Of a DNA stretch of 64,000 nt, positions 43,305 to 51,429 are shown in pieces. Location of the stretch: contig NZ_QWEV01000005.1 in assembly GCF_003858395.1 (NCBI RefSeq), positions 2,108,001 through 2,172,000 on the forward strand. Direction: 5' to 3'. Each line of letters begins with the position of its first letter. Position 1 is the first letter of the stretch. Both the position numbers and the translations under genes were made by a program. A model generated the notes under the pieces. That model saw only the letters and a program-made list of their open reading frames with translations. It searched no databases and was not told the DNA's origin. The DNA comes from Acidipila sp. EB88 (lineage in GTDB: Bacteria; Acidobacteriota; Terriglobia; Terriglobales; Acidobacteriaceae).

Positions 43305-43739
43305 TTACTTGCATGCCGCGACGGCTGTGCTGGTGCGGTGCCAGGTTTCTGTGCGACCCAGCAGCGAGAACCCGATAAAGCCGCGCAGGTTCAGGGAGTC
43401 TCCCTCTGCCTGCATCTTGGCGGAGTACGTCTTGCCAGACTCCGGGTCGTAGACCTTGCCGTCCTTTGCAGCGGCTGCTCCGTCCGGCGTGAAGGCCGTG
43501 CCGATCATCAGGCCGCAAAGGTCGCGCGCGCGCAGGGATGCGTCCGGGTTGTTTACATCGTGCGAAGGCTGGTCTTTCGGGCCGATCGTCACGATCCGCA
43601 CGCACAGATGCGACCCTTCGCATGGCTGAATCCGCAGCACCGAGTTGTTCGGGGTTTTCCAGTCGCCGGTGAGTTGGGAGGCCTGGGTATCAGCAGGGGA
43701 AGGTGTGGCGAGCAACAAAGCGAGCGCGAGCATAAGCAC
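43305..43739 (-). CDS. DUF2147 family exported protein
   Basis: 144 residues. Signal peptide (MLALALALLLATPSPA), then LTGDWKTPNNSVLRIQPC, NNPDASLRARDLCGLMI, GKVYDPESGKTYSAKM and LRGFIGFSLLGRTETW, which together are the classic DUF2147 pattern. Expected in the periplasm, function unknown. GTG at 43739 or ATG at 43733 are both possible. Two Cys (in CEGSHLCV) could form a disulfide. Confidence 0.88.
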   Translation of the reverse strand: MLMLALALLLATPSPADTQASQLTGDWKTPNNSVLRIQPCEGSHLCVRIVTIGPKDQPSHDVNNPDASLRARDLCGLMIGTAFTPDGAAAAKDGKVYDPESGKTYSAKMQAEGDSLNLRGFIGFSLLGRTETWHRTSTAVAACK

Positions 43740-43936
43740 GGGGTGAGACCTTTCGAGAGCGCGCTCTCACGGAGAGAATGGAGTTCCTATCGTAGTTCCG
43801 ATGCGGCGGGGTCGCGAGTCGTGCGCGACATTGCTGTGGTCTCCGAAAAAGAGGGTAGGACAAGGGCATGGTCGCGTCTGGGCTGCGACGCGCGAACAGG
43901 GATGAAGAAGCAGCAGATCCAAGGCAGAATAGAAGC

Positions 43937-44335
43937 ATGAGCGAACCCCGTAAGCAGGCTGTTATCACCGAGGAAGCACCCTCCGCCATCGGTCCCTATT
44001 CGCAGGCAGTCGTGGTCGATGGATTTGTCTACACCTCCGGTCAGGTCGGCTTCGACCCGTACACGGGACAGATCAGCGCCGACGGCATCGAGGCTCAGAC
44101 TGAGCAGGTCATGCGCAACCTCAAGGCAGTGCTAGCGGCAGCCGGTTGCCGCATGGCCGACGTTATCAAGACCACTGTTTTCCTCAAGGACATGAACGAC
44201 TTCGCCGCGATGAACGCGATCTACGCGCGGCACTTGAGCCCGGAGGGCGTGGTTCCCCCGGCGCGGTCCACCGTCGAAGTCGCTCGGCTGCCCCGGGATG
44301 CGCGCGTCGAAATTGAAGTGATCGCCCGCCAGTAG
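43937..44335 (+). CDS. ridA: RidA family reactive intermediate deaminase
   Basis: 132 residues. AIGPYSQAVVVDGFVYTSGQ is the family signature and the catalytic Arg is at 110 in VPPARSTVEV. It hydrolyses enamine/imine intermediates produced by PLP enzymes such as threonine dehydratase. The ATG at 43937 is the family start, and the longer frame is not supported. 63 bases before msrB, so possibly co-transcribed. Confidence 0.95.
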   Translation: MSEPRKQAVITEEAPSAIGPYSQAVVVDGFVYTSGQVGFDPYTGQISADGIEAQTEQVMRNLKAVLAAAGCRMADVIKTTVFLKDMNDFAAMNAIYARHLSPEGVVPPARSTVEVARLPRDARVEIEVIARQ

Positions 44336-44398
44336 GCGGCGCTTCGAATCAAGGCGTCCTGCGGGCTCCTTGCTCCATCTAACAAATACGAGGTTTCT

Positions 44399-44809
44399 AT
44401 GGCGACGACCGACACAAACGAGAAGGTAGTGCTGAGTGAGCAGGAGTGGCAGGAGCGGCTCACGCCCGAGCAATACCATGTGACCCGCAAGAAGGGAACG
44501 GAGCCTGCGTTCAGCGGGGCGCTTTACAAGAATGATGCCGACGGGGTGTACCACTGCATCGGCTGCAGTGCGCCGTTGTTCCGCTCCGACGAAAAGTACG
44601 AGTCCGGCAGCGGCTGGCCGTCCTTCTGGACGCCGGTCAGCGACAATGCGGTGGTGAACCACGAGGACTCTAGCTACGGCATGCGGAGGGTCGAGGTGAC
44701 CTGCGCCCGTTGCGACGCGCACCTGGGACACGTGTTCCCGGACGGCCCCAAGCCCAGCGGGTTGCGCTACTGCATTAACTCCGCGTCCCTGGCGTTCGAA
44801 AAGAAGTAA
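44399..44809 (+). CDS. msrB: Peptide-methionine (R)-S-oxide reductase
   Basis: 136 residues. Zinc Cys pairs CIGC (53, 56) and CARC (102, 105), SGWPSF, and the catalytic Cys125 in RYCINSASL. It reduces methionine-R-sulfoxide in damaged proteins. No MsrA is fused or adjacent. There is no signal peptide, so it is cytoplasmic. It follows ridA and ends at a terminator shared with rpmB. Confidence 0.97.
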   Translation: MATTDTNEKVVLSEQEWQERLTPEQYHVTRKKGTEPAFSGALYKNDADGVYHCIGCSAPLFRSDEKYESGSGWPSFWTPVSDNAVVNHEDSSYGMRRVEVTCARCDAHLGHVFPDGPKPSGLRYCINSASLAFEKK

Positions 44810-44829
44810 ACGTAGACAGCGGTGAGCAT

Positions 44830-44864
44830 AGAAAAGCCCCGAGGCGAGTGCCCGGGGCTTTTCT
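44830..44864. terminator. Bidirectional terminator between msrB and rpmB
   Basis: AGAAAAGCCCC and GGGGCTTTTCT are exact complements around a short GC-rich loop. Confidence 0.8.
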
Positions 44865-44910
44865 GTACTGTGCGTTCCGCCGCAGCGTTCCGCGATGTGT
44901 AGGTAGAAGA

Positions 44911-45099
44911 CTAGGCTTTGACGACCTTGCCGCTCTTGATGCAGGAGGTGCAGACGCGCATCTTGCGCGAACCACCCTCAACCTTGGCCCGGACCGGGCG
45001 CAGGTTGACGTTCCAGCGACGACGCGTCACGTTGTGGGCGTGCGAGATGTTGTTTCCGAACTGAGGACCCTTTTGGCAGATTGCGCAGACTGCAGCCAT
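44911..45099 (-). CDS. rpmB: 50S ribosomal protein L28
   Basis: 62 residues beginning MAAVCAICQKGPQFGNNISH and ending in the VCTSCIKSGKV element. The four Cys (CxxC twice) mark the zinc-binding form. L28 binds 23S rRNA near the exit site. It stands alone without rpmG, and a longer upstream frame is not real. Confidence 0.97.
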   Translation of the reverse strand: MAAVCAICQKGPQFGNNISHAHNVTRRRWNVNLRPVRAKVEGGSRKMRVCTSCIKSGKVVKA

Positions 45100-45286
45100 T
45101 ATCAAACTCCGATGCGAGCGAACTCGTAAGAAATGTTTCGGATGCCCCAACGCATCTACCACTTGAGAATGGTCTGCGGGTCGTGCCCTCGCGCTACATG
45201 GAGTAGGGAAGCGCACCTGCACCGAACCCTCAGTGTATCCGAGTTGTGACGCTGGCACAAGGCAGCGGGGGAAGCAGTGGCCCGCA

Positions 45287-45316
45287 AAAAGAGGCAGCCG
45301 GCGAGCTGCCTCTTTT
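45287..45316 (-). terminator. Terminator after transaldolase
   Basis: AAAAGAGGCAGC pairs perfectly with GCTGCCTCTTTT, loop CGGCGA. Just past the stop at 45333 on the minus strand. Confidence 0.8.
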
Positions 45317-45332
45317 AGGACAAACCGGCAGC

Positions 45333-46343
45333 TTACTTCGCGCCGACCGTCTGTTCCTTGTTGGCGCCAAGCTCCGCGAGCCTCTTGGCAAGCAGCTGTT
45401 CCAGCTTTTCCAGCGCTTCCGAAAAGCCCTCGATGCCTTCCTTCAGCTTGTCGTGGGCCATGCGATCCTTGGCATGCATTTCCTCAAAGGTCTTCTCGTC
45501 GATGGTCAGCTTTTCAATCTGATGGCCTTCGGCGTTCTTCGGGTCAAGCTTGCGGGGCAGTTCGGCCTGCTTTTCATCGAGCTCATGCAGCAGCTTTGGC
45601 GCGATAGTCAGCAGGTCGCAACCCGCCAGCTCCTGGATCTCGCCGATGTTGCGGAAGCTCGCGCCCATGACCTGGGTCTTGTAGCCGAACTTCTTGTAGT
45701 AGTTGTAGATCGTGGTGACGGACTGCACGCCCGGGTCGTCCGCGCCTTCGTATTCCTTGCCGGTGTCCTTCTTGTACCAGTCGAGGATGCGGCCGACGAA
45801 TGGCGAGATCAGCGTGACCTTGGCTTCGGCGCAGGCAACGGCCTGGTGCAGGCCGAACAGCAGGGTCAGGTTGCAGTGGATGCCTTCCTGCTCCAGCTTT
45901 TCCGCGGCCTTGATACCAGGCCAGGTGGAAGCAATCTTGATCAGGATCCGCTTCTTGTCGATGCCGGCATCGGCGTACATCTTGATGATCTCGTGTGCCT
46001 CAGCCAGGGTCTTCTCTGTGTCGTAGCTGAGACGGGCATCTACCTCGGTGGAAACGCGACCCGGCACAATCGCCAGGATCTTCTTGCCGAAGGCGACTGC
46101 CAGGTGCTTGAACGCTTCCTTGGCGACTGCCTTGTCGTCGGCGCCGTCACCCAGGTTCTTCTTGGCTTCCAACAGCACGTCATCCACGATCTGTGAATAG
46201 GCGGGCATGCCGGCGGCTGCGGTGATCAGGGACGGATTGGTCGTAGCGTCCTGCGGTTTGACCTGTTCGATAGCCTGGATGTCGCCCGTATCGGCGACAA
46301 CCGTTGTGATCTTGCGGAGCTGTTCCAGCAGTGTCTGGGCCAT
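45333..46343 (-). CDS. tal: Transaldolase
   Basis: 336 residues. DATTNPSLI at 32-40, [10 protein letters not shown] at 95-104 and the Schiff-base Lys136 in RILIKIAST. It moves a dihydroxyacetone unit between sedoheptulose-7-phosphate and glyceraldehyde-3-phosphate in the non-oxidative pentose phosphate pathway. This is the long TalB-type form. The C-terminus has an extra Lys/Glu-rich helix. AAGGGAGAG precedes the ATG. zwf of the same pathway lies about 20 kb away. Confidence 0.97.
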   Translation of the reverse strand: MAQTLLEQLRKITTVVADTGDIQAIEQVKPQDATTNPSLITAAAGMPAYSQIVDDVLLEAKKNLGDGADDKAVAKEAFKHLAVAFGKKILAIVPGRVSTEVDARLSYDTEKTLAEAHEIIKMYADAGIDKKRILIKIASTWPGIKAAEKLEQEGIHCNLTLLFGLHQAVACAEAKVTLISPFVGRILDWYKKDTGKEYEGADDPGVQSVTTIYNYYKKFGYKTQVMGASFRNIGEIQELAGCDLLTIAPKLLHELDEKQAELPRKLDPKNAEGHQIEKLTIDEKTFEEMHAKDRMAHDKLKEGIEGFSEALEKLEQLLAKRLAELGANKEQTVGAK

Positions 46344-46725
46344 GCACTCTCTCCCTTGTTGCGCTTGAAACCACGGATGCGTGGCCGCAAGAGCTTCTCA
46401 ACATTGGATGCGGCGGCCGCCTCGACATCGCGAAACTGGCGCGCATCGCGCTCTTTCCAGCTCTCTGCGCGGCTCAGGAAACCAGGGACGGACCCGGAGC
46501 AGGCCGGCAGCGGAGCAGTGGCCTTTATTATCACACGCACATTGCGCGCGCTTATGTGCGGCAGATCCTCTCCCCGCGCAGATCCGGACATCACGAAAAC
46601 GGCTGCCGTTTGGGTCTGCTGCCTTTTTCATGACAGGAAAATGTGCCCCGTGGCGAGTCACGTCGGCGCCGGCAGCGGTCGAATTCGCACCGGGTTGCCG
46701 GCATGGCTCTGTAGAGTGTCACAGT
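46344..46725. other. Intergenic region between divergent genes
   Basis: 382 bases between transaldolase and the anchored protein. Open frames here have no ribosome site. It should hold two promoters. I see no repeat or RNA. Confidence 0.45.
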
Positions 46726-47799
46726 ATGCGTCGGTGGCCCATCATTTGCTTCGTCCTTTGCGTTGGGGTCCTGTTGTACTGGGCCTTGCATCACGGGCAT
46801 GAACGGAGTGCGGATGTTCCCCGTGAGCGCGTACCCACGCTCGCCGTGCCGCACCAGCCCAGCGCTACCGACACCACCACGGCAGAGGCTCCCACCGACG
46901 TCTACGCACACAACCTCCTGTTGCGCAAAGGACCCAATTTTCGGGTGTATATCCCGTGGATGCGAGGCACGATGGTGCGCACCGACCCCGGGCGCACGCC
47001 AAGCTTCGACAACGCCAGTTCCTTCGGGCTGCATGTAGAGAAGGGCATCATGGAGGTGCGACTGGAAGACCTGGCGCACTACCTGAATGCTTCGGCTGTT
47101 CCCCACGCGCGGCTTACCAGGATTTCCTTGTCCGCGCGCGGTGGGCAGATCCACCTGCTCGGCACGGCGCACAAGCTGCTGCCGATCCCCGTGGAAATTG
47201 TAGGCACGATCTCTGCGGAGCAGGCTACGGTGATTCGCCTGCATGTCCTCAAGGTGTCCATGCTGAAGCTGCCCATTACGGGGCTGCTTAGCGGCTTTCA
47301 CCTCACCCTTGCCGACCTGCTGCAGTCGAACCAGCCCGGCATCCGCGTCGCCGGCAACGACATCCTGTTCAACACGGATGTGATCTTTCCTTCGCCGCAT
47401 ATCACCGGGCCAATTACAAGCCTGCGTCTGGCGACCGACAAGCACGGGGCGTACCTCGAGGCCGTCTATGGCGATACGCATGCCGACCCGGCCCTGGCCC
47501 AGAAATGGCATAACTTCCTGCAGCTCACCAACGGAACCCTGGACTTCGGGAAGCTCACCATGCACCACGTCGATCTCATCATGATCGACGCTTCCAATGC
47601 ATCGTGGTTCGACCTGGACCTGATCAACTACCAGGCGCAATTGGTGAACGGCATTACGCGCATGACTCCGCAGGCAGGGCTGCAGATTTTTATGCCTAAT
47701 GTGAGCGCCCTGCCGCCAAGCAAGCCCGGGGAGACGATCACCATGGAGTGGCTCCGGGATCGCACCCTGCCGCCGCCGCCCGAGATCCCGTTCCACTAA
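46726..47799 (+). CDS. Membrane-anchored periplasmic protein of unknown family
   Basis: 357 residues. A single N-terminal membrane helix (IICFVLCVGVLLYWAL) without a clear cleavage site suggests an anchored periplasmic protein. The rest is beta-rich with many hydrophobic strands (LHVLKVSMLKLPITGLL, VAGNDILFNTDVIFPSP, LTMHHVDLIMIDAS), somewhat like lipid-binding tunnels of the LmeA/AsmA or DUF2993 type. I do not recognise it with confidence. The ATG at 46726 starts the hydrophobic core at once. It is convergent with the fibronectin lipoprotein gene. A role in lipid or envelope handling is only an inference. Confidence 0.7.
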   Translation: MRRWPIICFVLCVGVLLYWALHHGHERSADVPRERVPTLAVPHQPSATDTTTAEAPTDVYAHNLLLRKGPNFRVYIPWMRGTMVRTDPGRTPSFDNASSFGLHVEKGIMEVRLEDLAHYLNASAVPHARLTRISLSARGGQIHLLGTAHKLLPIPVEIVGTISAEQATVIRLHVLKVSMLKLPITGLLSGFHLTLADLLQSNQPGIRVAGNDILFNTDVIFPSPHITGPITSLRLATDKHGAYLEAVYGDTHADPALAQKWHNFLQLTNGTLDFGKLTMHHVDLIMIDASNASWFDLDLINYQAQLVNGITRMTPQAGLQIFMPNVSALPPSKPGETITMEWLRDRTLPPPPEIPFH

Positions 47800-47844
47800 G
47801 AGCCTGCCGCCCGCGAGCCGCCTGATTAAGCCGGCTTTTCGGCT

Positions 47845-49005
47845 CTACTGCGGCAGCGCCTCGACCACCTCGGCAGAGCGCGCGCTTTCATTGCCGCTCT
47901 GGTCCACGGCGGCAACTGAGTAGCTGTACCGCACACCCGGGTGCGCCGCCGTATCGCTCCAGGAGGGCACGGTCACGAGCGCCGGGCCGCTGACCAGGAC
48001 CGGCGTGGAGGTGGCTGCGGACTGTGCCGCGAGATCGGTCTCCCTGCGGTAGACGCGGTACCCACGCAGGTCGGGCTCGGGGCCCGCGGTCCATGAGAGG
48101 TCAATGGCTTTGCCCGTGGCATTCGCCACCGCCGCAAGGTCTTCGGGCACTGCCGGGGCAAAGGTATCCCGGGCCTCGAGCGCAGCGGTTTCCGCGGGCT
48201 GGCCGTTCATTTCCAGGAGGTGCCCTTCCAGGGTCAGTTGCTCCACAAGCTGCACCGTGTAGGAGTAAGAGCGATTCTGCTGTGCATCCGCATCGACGAT
48301 GGAGTCGGGCGTCCATTTGCCGCCGGCCATCGCCGCCGGGTGCTCGGGCGCTTCCAGCGTCTGCTCTGTGGGTTGCGGCACACCCGCCTCGGTCGACTCC
48401 TTGGTGGGGGCCGTCGCGCTCTCTGCGGCGAGGCGGTGGCGCAACAACCTTACGCGCAGCACCGCGCCCGGCGCGGTCATTGCCTGCGAGTCCTCCGCAG
48501 GAGCCTCCCAGCTTACGGCGATGCCCTGTGCCTTGTTGGCAAGCTGTACCGACTGGATCGCCGGTGGAGCCCAGCCGGCAGGCACAAACGCCAGGTTGGA
48601 GGGTCCTGCATCATGCTGAGCATGGTTTTTGAGCCGAACTTCGTAGTGCATCAGCCGGTTCGTGCCGACCTGCAAAGCGGCGGGCAGCTGGTCCGTGGTC
48701 TGCGCCTGGGAGCCCGGCGCCAGCAGCAGGACGCGAAACACCGCGCAGGGTTCCGCACCGGCCGCGCGGCAGATCTCCACCTGCTGATCCGCTTGGAGCA
48801 CCACCCGGTCGGTGGTGCGGCGTGGCATGGTCCAGTGCAGTGCGACCTTGTCCCCGATGCGCATCGCGGCAAGGTCGGTGACGGCCAGGGGCAGCATCAG
48901 GGAGGGTGGCATGGGCGCGCCAGGGTTGCCGCAACCACCCAGGAGCAGAGAGCTGGACAAGATTAGAGGGGAGACCCGGGCCGCGAAGCGGCGTACTTCC
49001 ATCAT
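47845..49005 (-). CDS. Lipoprotein with fibronectin type III domains
   Basis: 386 residues. The lipobox is LLLGGC at about residue 25, then a Pro-rich stretch. At least two fibronectin III modules: one at about 40-140 (VTDLAAMRIGDKVALHWTMP) and one at the C-terminus (LSWTAGPEPDLRGYRVYRRE, RYSYSVAAVDQSGNES). A third may lie at about 150-275. Such proteins sit on the outer-membrane side as adhesion or scaffold modules. Few closer clues exist. The preceding gene on the strand is the TIGR01777 epimerase, 67 bases away. Confidence 0.85.
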   Translation of the reverse strand: MMEVRRFAARVSPLILSSSLLLGGCGNPGAPMPPSLMLPLAVTDLAAMRIGDKVALHWTMPRRTTDRVVLQADQQVEICRAAGAEPCAVFRVLLLAPGSQAQTTDQLPAALQVGTNRLMHYEVRLKNHAQHDAGPSNLAFVPAGWAPPAIQSVQLANKAQGIAVSWEAPAEDSQAMTAPGAVLRVRLLRHRLAAESATAPTKESTEAGVPQPTEQTLEAPEHPAAMAGGKWTPDSIVDADAQQNRSYSYTVQLVEQLTLEGHLLEMNGQPAETAALEARDTFAPAVPEDLAAVANATGKAIDLSWTAGPEPDLRGYRVYRRETDLAAQSAATSTPVLVSGPALVTVPSWSDTAAHPGVRYSYSVAAVDQSGNESARSAEVVEALPQ

Positions 49006-49072
49006 CGCAAGCCCAGCCTAGCAGAGGGCGACGACGGCCCTGCCGTGCCCCGCCGCTATGGCCTGGGACTGT

Positions 49073-50047
49073 TCAGGCCAGCATCTTCGCCAGTGCGGCT
49101 GCTATGTCGGGGCTGGCAAACTGGAAGCCGTCTGCCTGCAGCTTGGCGGGCACTGCGCGGCAGCTTCCGAGCAGGGTCGCGTCGGCCATCTCGCCAAAGG
49201 CAGCGCGCAGGGCGAAGGCCGGGGCAGGGGCCACGGCCGGCCGGTGCAATGCGGCGCCGAGCGCCTTGGTGAACTCGGCGTTGCGTACCGGCTCGGGGGA
49301 CACCACGTTGATGGCGCCGTCGAGCCGCTCGCTCGAAAGCATGTGAAAGATGGACTGCAGCAGATCTTCCAGCGCGATCCAGCTCATCCACTGCTTGCCG
49401 TCGCCCAGCCTGCCACCCACGCCCGACCGGAACAGCGGCAGCATTTGTTTCAGAGCTCCGCCAAATGGCGTAAGCACCACGCCGAACCGCATGTGGATGA
49501 CCCGCATGCCGGCTACGCTCGCCGGTGCTGTTGCCGCTTCCCAGGCCTGGCAGGTCTCGCTCAGGAAGTCCGATCCGGGACCAGAGTCTTCGGTCAGTGT
49601 TTCGTCACCACGGGAGCCGTAGAACCCGGTTGCCGAAGCCGAAAGCAGGATCCTGGGCGGCCTTTGCAGGCGAGCCAGCAGCAGTGCAAGCGCTCCGGTG
49701 GGCTGGGTGCGGCTTTCGACGATGACGCGCTTGTACTCCGGGCTCCAGCGCTTGGCGGCCAGGTTCGCGCCGGCAAGGTGCACCACGGCATCACAGTCTT
49801 CGAGCGCCTCGAGCGAGGCAATGGGCTGGGCGGCGGTGGGCTCCCAGAGTATGGTGCCAGGGGCTGCCGGGGCCGGGGCGGCACCATTGCCGAGTTTGAC
49901 GGGCATGGGCCGCTGCACAGCCAGCACCTCCATTCCACGGGCGCGGGCTGCGGCGACCAGGGCGTGCCCGATCATGCCGTTAGCGCCGGTCACCAGGAGG
50001 CGAAAGGGAGCGGGGTTGGAAGGATCCGATATAGGTGGCTGCGTCAC
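49073..50047 (-). CDS. TIGR01777 family NAD-dependent epimerase-like protein
   Basis: 324 residues. VTGANGMIGHALVAAARARG is the dinucleotide turn, VVHLAGANLAAKRWSPEYKRVIVESR is the family signature, and SASATGFYGSRGDE and WISLEDL-like WIALEDLLQSIFH follow. It matches the YfcH/SDR39U1 group, linked to cell-division or cofactor processes but with no agreed reaction. A conserved C-terminal DUF1731-type part is present (LQADGFQFASPDIAAAL). The start is a GTG with GAGGA upstream. Confidence 0.92.
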   Translation of the reverse strand: MTQPPISDPSNPAPFRLLVTGANGMIGHALVAAARARGMEVLAVQRPMPVKLGNGAAPAPAAPGTILWEPTAAQPIASLEALEDCDAVVHLAGANLAAKRWSPEYKRVIVESRTQPTGALALLLARLQRPPRILLSASATGFYGSRGDETLTEDSGPGSDFLSETCQAWEAATAPASVAGMRVIHMRFGVVLTPFGGALKQMLPLFRSGVGGRLGDGKQWMSWIALEDLLQSIFHMLSSERLDGAINVVSPEPVRNAEFTKALGAALHRPAVAPAPAFALRAAFGEMADATLLGSCRAVPAKLQADGFQFASPDIAAALAKMLA

Positions 50048-50426
50048 AGAAGGGTCCTCGTTTCAGTCAGGTCGGCAGGCATGGAATAGCCCTGGAGCGT
50101 GGGTGATTGTGGCAGTACCGCGATTGCTTGAGTAAGTGGATTGGATGCCCGCCTGTCGAGAATTTGTAGAGATATTGCAACAAACGAGTACGCAGGCAGG
50201 CGCGTGGGGCATGGTTATTTCTGCTCGCATGGTTTGATGGCGGATGAGTACGGTATACGACAGACGTTGTCACAATTTGCCGTTGTAGTCACAAATATCG
50301 GTACGCGAGGAGCGACCTCCGCACCTGTACGAAGAGCACAAAATATTCAACAACTGCTCTCAAAGATGCATCAGATAAGGTATCTCCGAAAAGAATATTT
50401 ACTATCTGGTCCGGGAGGACCGTCCC
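50048..50426. other. Upstream region of the XRE-cupin regulator
   Basis: 379 bases, more AT-rich than its surroundings. Two similar direct motifs, GTTGTCACAATTTGC (50266-50280) and GTTGTAGTCACAAAT (50282-50296), lie next to each other and could bind the regulator itself. No gene is visible. Confidence 0.4.
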
Positions 50427-51257
50427 ATGGCAGAAAGCAAGTTGAAACTCGAAGTTGATGAGCAGGAAGTTCCGCCGATGACCGCTGCGGCCAGCGAGGA
50501 AAAAGGCTCGGTCGACCAGGCAAGCGCTGAGGCGTTTATCGCGGAGAAGCACATCGGCGAACGCATCAAGCGGCTGCGGCTAAAGAAATCCATGGGCCTT
50601 GTTGAACTGGGCCGGCAGACCGGTCTTTCCGCCAGCTTCCTTTCCCAACTGGAGACGGGCAGGGTCGTACCCACCCTTCGCAACCTGGCACGCGTCGCAC
50701 TGGTGTTCGGCAAGGACCTCAACTACTTTTTCGAGGCCGAGCCGCAGCCGATGTTCCGCGTCCATCGCAAGAGCGAGCGTCAGCGCCAGCCGCAGAGTGG
50801 CGTGGATGATCCCACCTACTACTTCGAAAGCCTCGGCTATATGGTGCCCGACCGCCAGCTCGATCCCTACATTGCCGAGTTCCTGCCGGCACGCAAGGCG
50901 AGTGACGTGCGCCCGCATGTGCACACCGGCTTCGAGTTCCTGTACATCCTGGATGGGGAACTTGAGATCCGGCACGCGGACAAGGTCCACATCGTGGAAA
51001 CCGGGGACGGCGTGTACTTCGACGCAAGCACTCCGCACTCGTACCGCTGCAGCGGTAAAACGCCCACGCAGGTGATCATCGTGACGATGCACCAGCAGCA
51101 GGCGCAGCACGCACAAAACACGGTGCGTCCCCTCAACGTAGCGCGCGTAGGCAAGACCAGCACTGCCACCGCTGGCACACTGGGCGGAAAGCAGGCCGGT
51201 GCAACCCAGCCGATCCTGCAGGCCGCGCGTGGAACCGGTACGGGCGCTTCGCTCTAG
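50427..51257 (+). CDS. XRE-family transcriptional regulator with cupin domain
   Basis: 276 residues. An acidic lead (1-36), then a helix-turn-helix (ERIKRLRLKKSMGLVELGRQ, SASFLSQLETGRVVPTLRNL), a linker to about 120, and a cupin domain (HVHTGFEFLYILDGELEIRH, GVYFDASTPHSYRC) that probably binds a small ligand. The tail is Gln/Thr/Gly-rich and likely flexible. These regulators often control transport or amine/polyamine catabolism. The target is not clear. GGGAGGA precedes the ATG. Confidence 0.93.
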   Translation: MAESKLKLEVDEQEVPPMTAAASEEKGSVDQASAEAFIAEKHIGERIKRLRLKKSMGLVELGRQTGLSASFLSQLETGRVVPTLRNLARVALVFGKDLNYFFEAEPQPMFRVHRKSERQRQPQSGVDDPTYYFESLGYMVPDRQLDPYIAEFLPARKASDVRPHVHTGFEFLYILDGELEIRHADKVHIVETGDGVYFDASTPHSYRCSGKTPTQVIIVTMHQQQAQHAQNTVRPLNVARVGKTSTATAGTLGGKQAGATQPILQAARGTGTGASL

Positions 51258-51284
51258 CCAATCCATACGCCACAGCAATCTTCT

Positions 51285-51318
51285 AAAGGGCAGCAGGGAC
51301 GGTTTCCTGCTGCCCTTT
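51285..51318 (+). terminator. Terminator after the XRE-cupin gene
   Basis: AAAGGGCAGCAGG pairs with CCTGCTGCCCTTT, loop of 8 bases. Directly followed by GTTG. Confidence 0.75.
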
Positions 51319-51429
51319 GTTGTGCCCCGGTGGGGCGCGCGCGGGTGCCGCTACACTAGGGCTCATCAGTGCGCGAAGCTCGTCGCGCGCAGAAGCGCCC
51401 ATCTCCCCCGGGCCTGTTCATGGAGCCAG

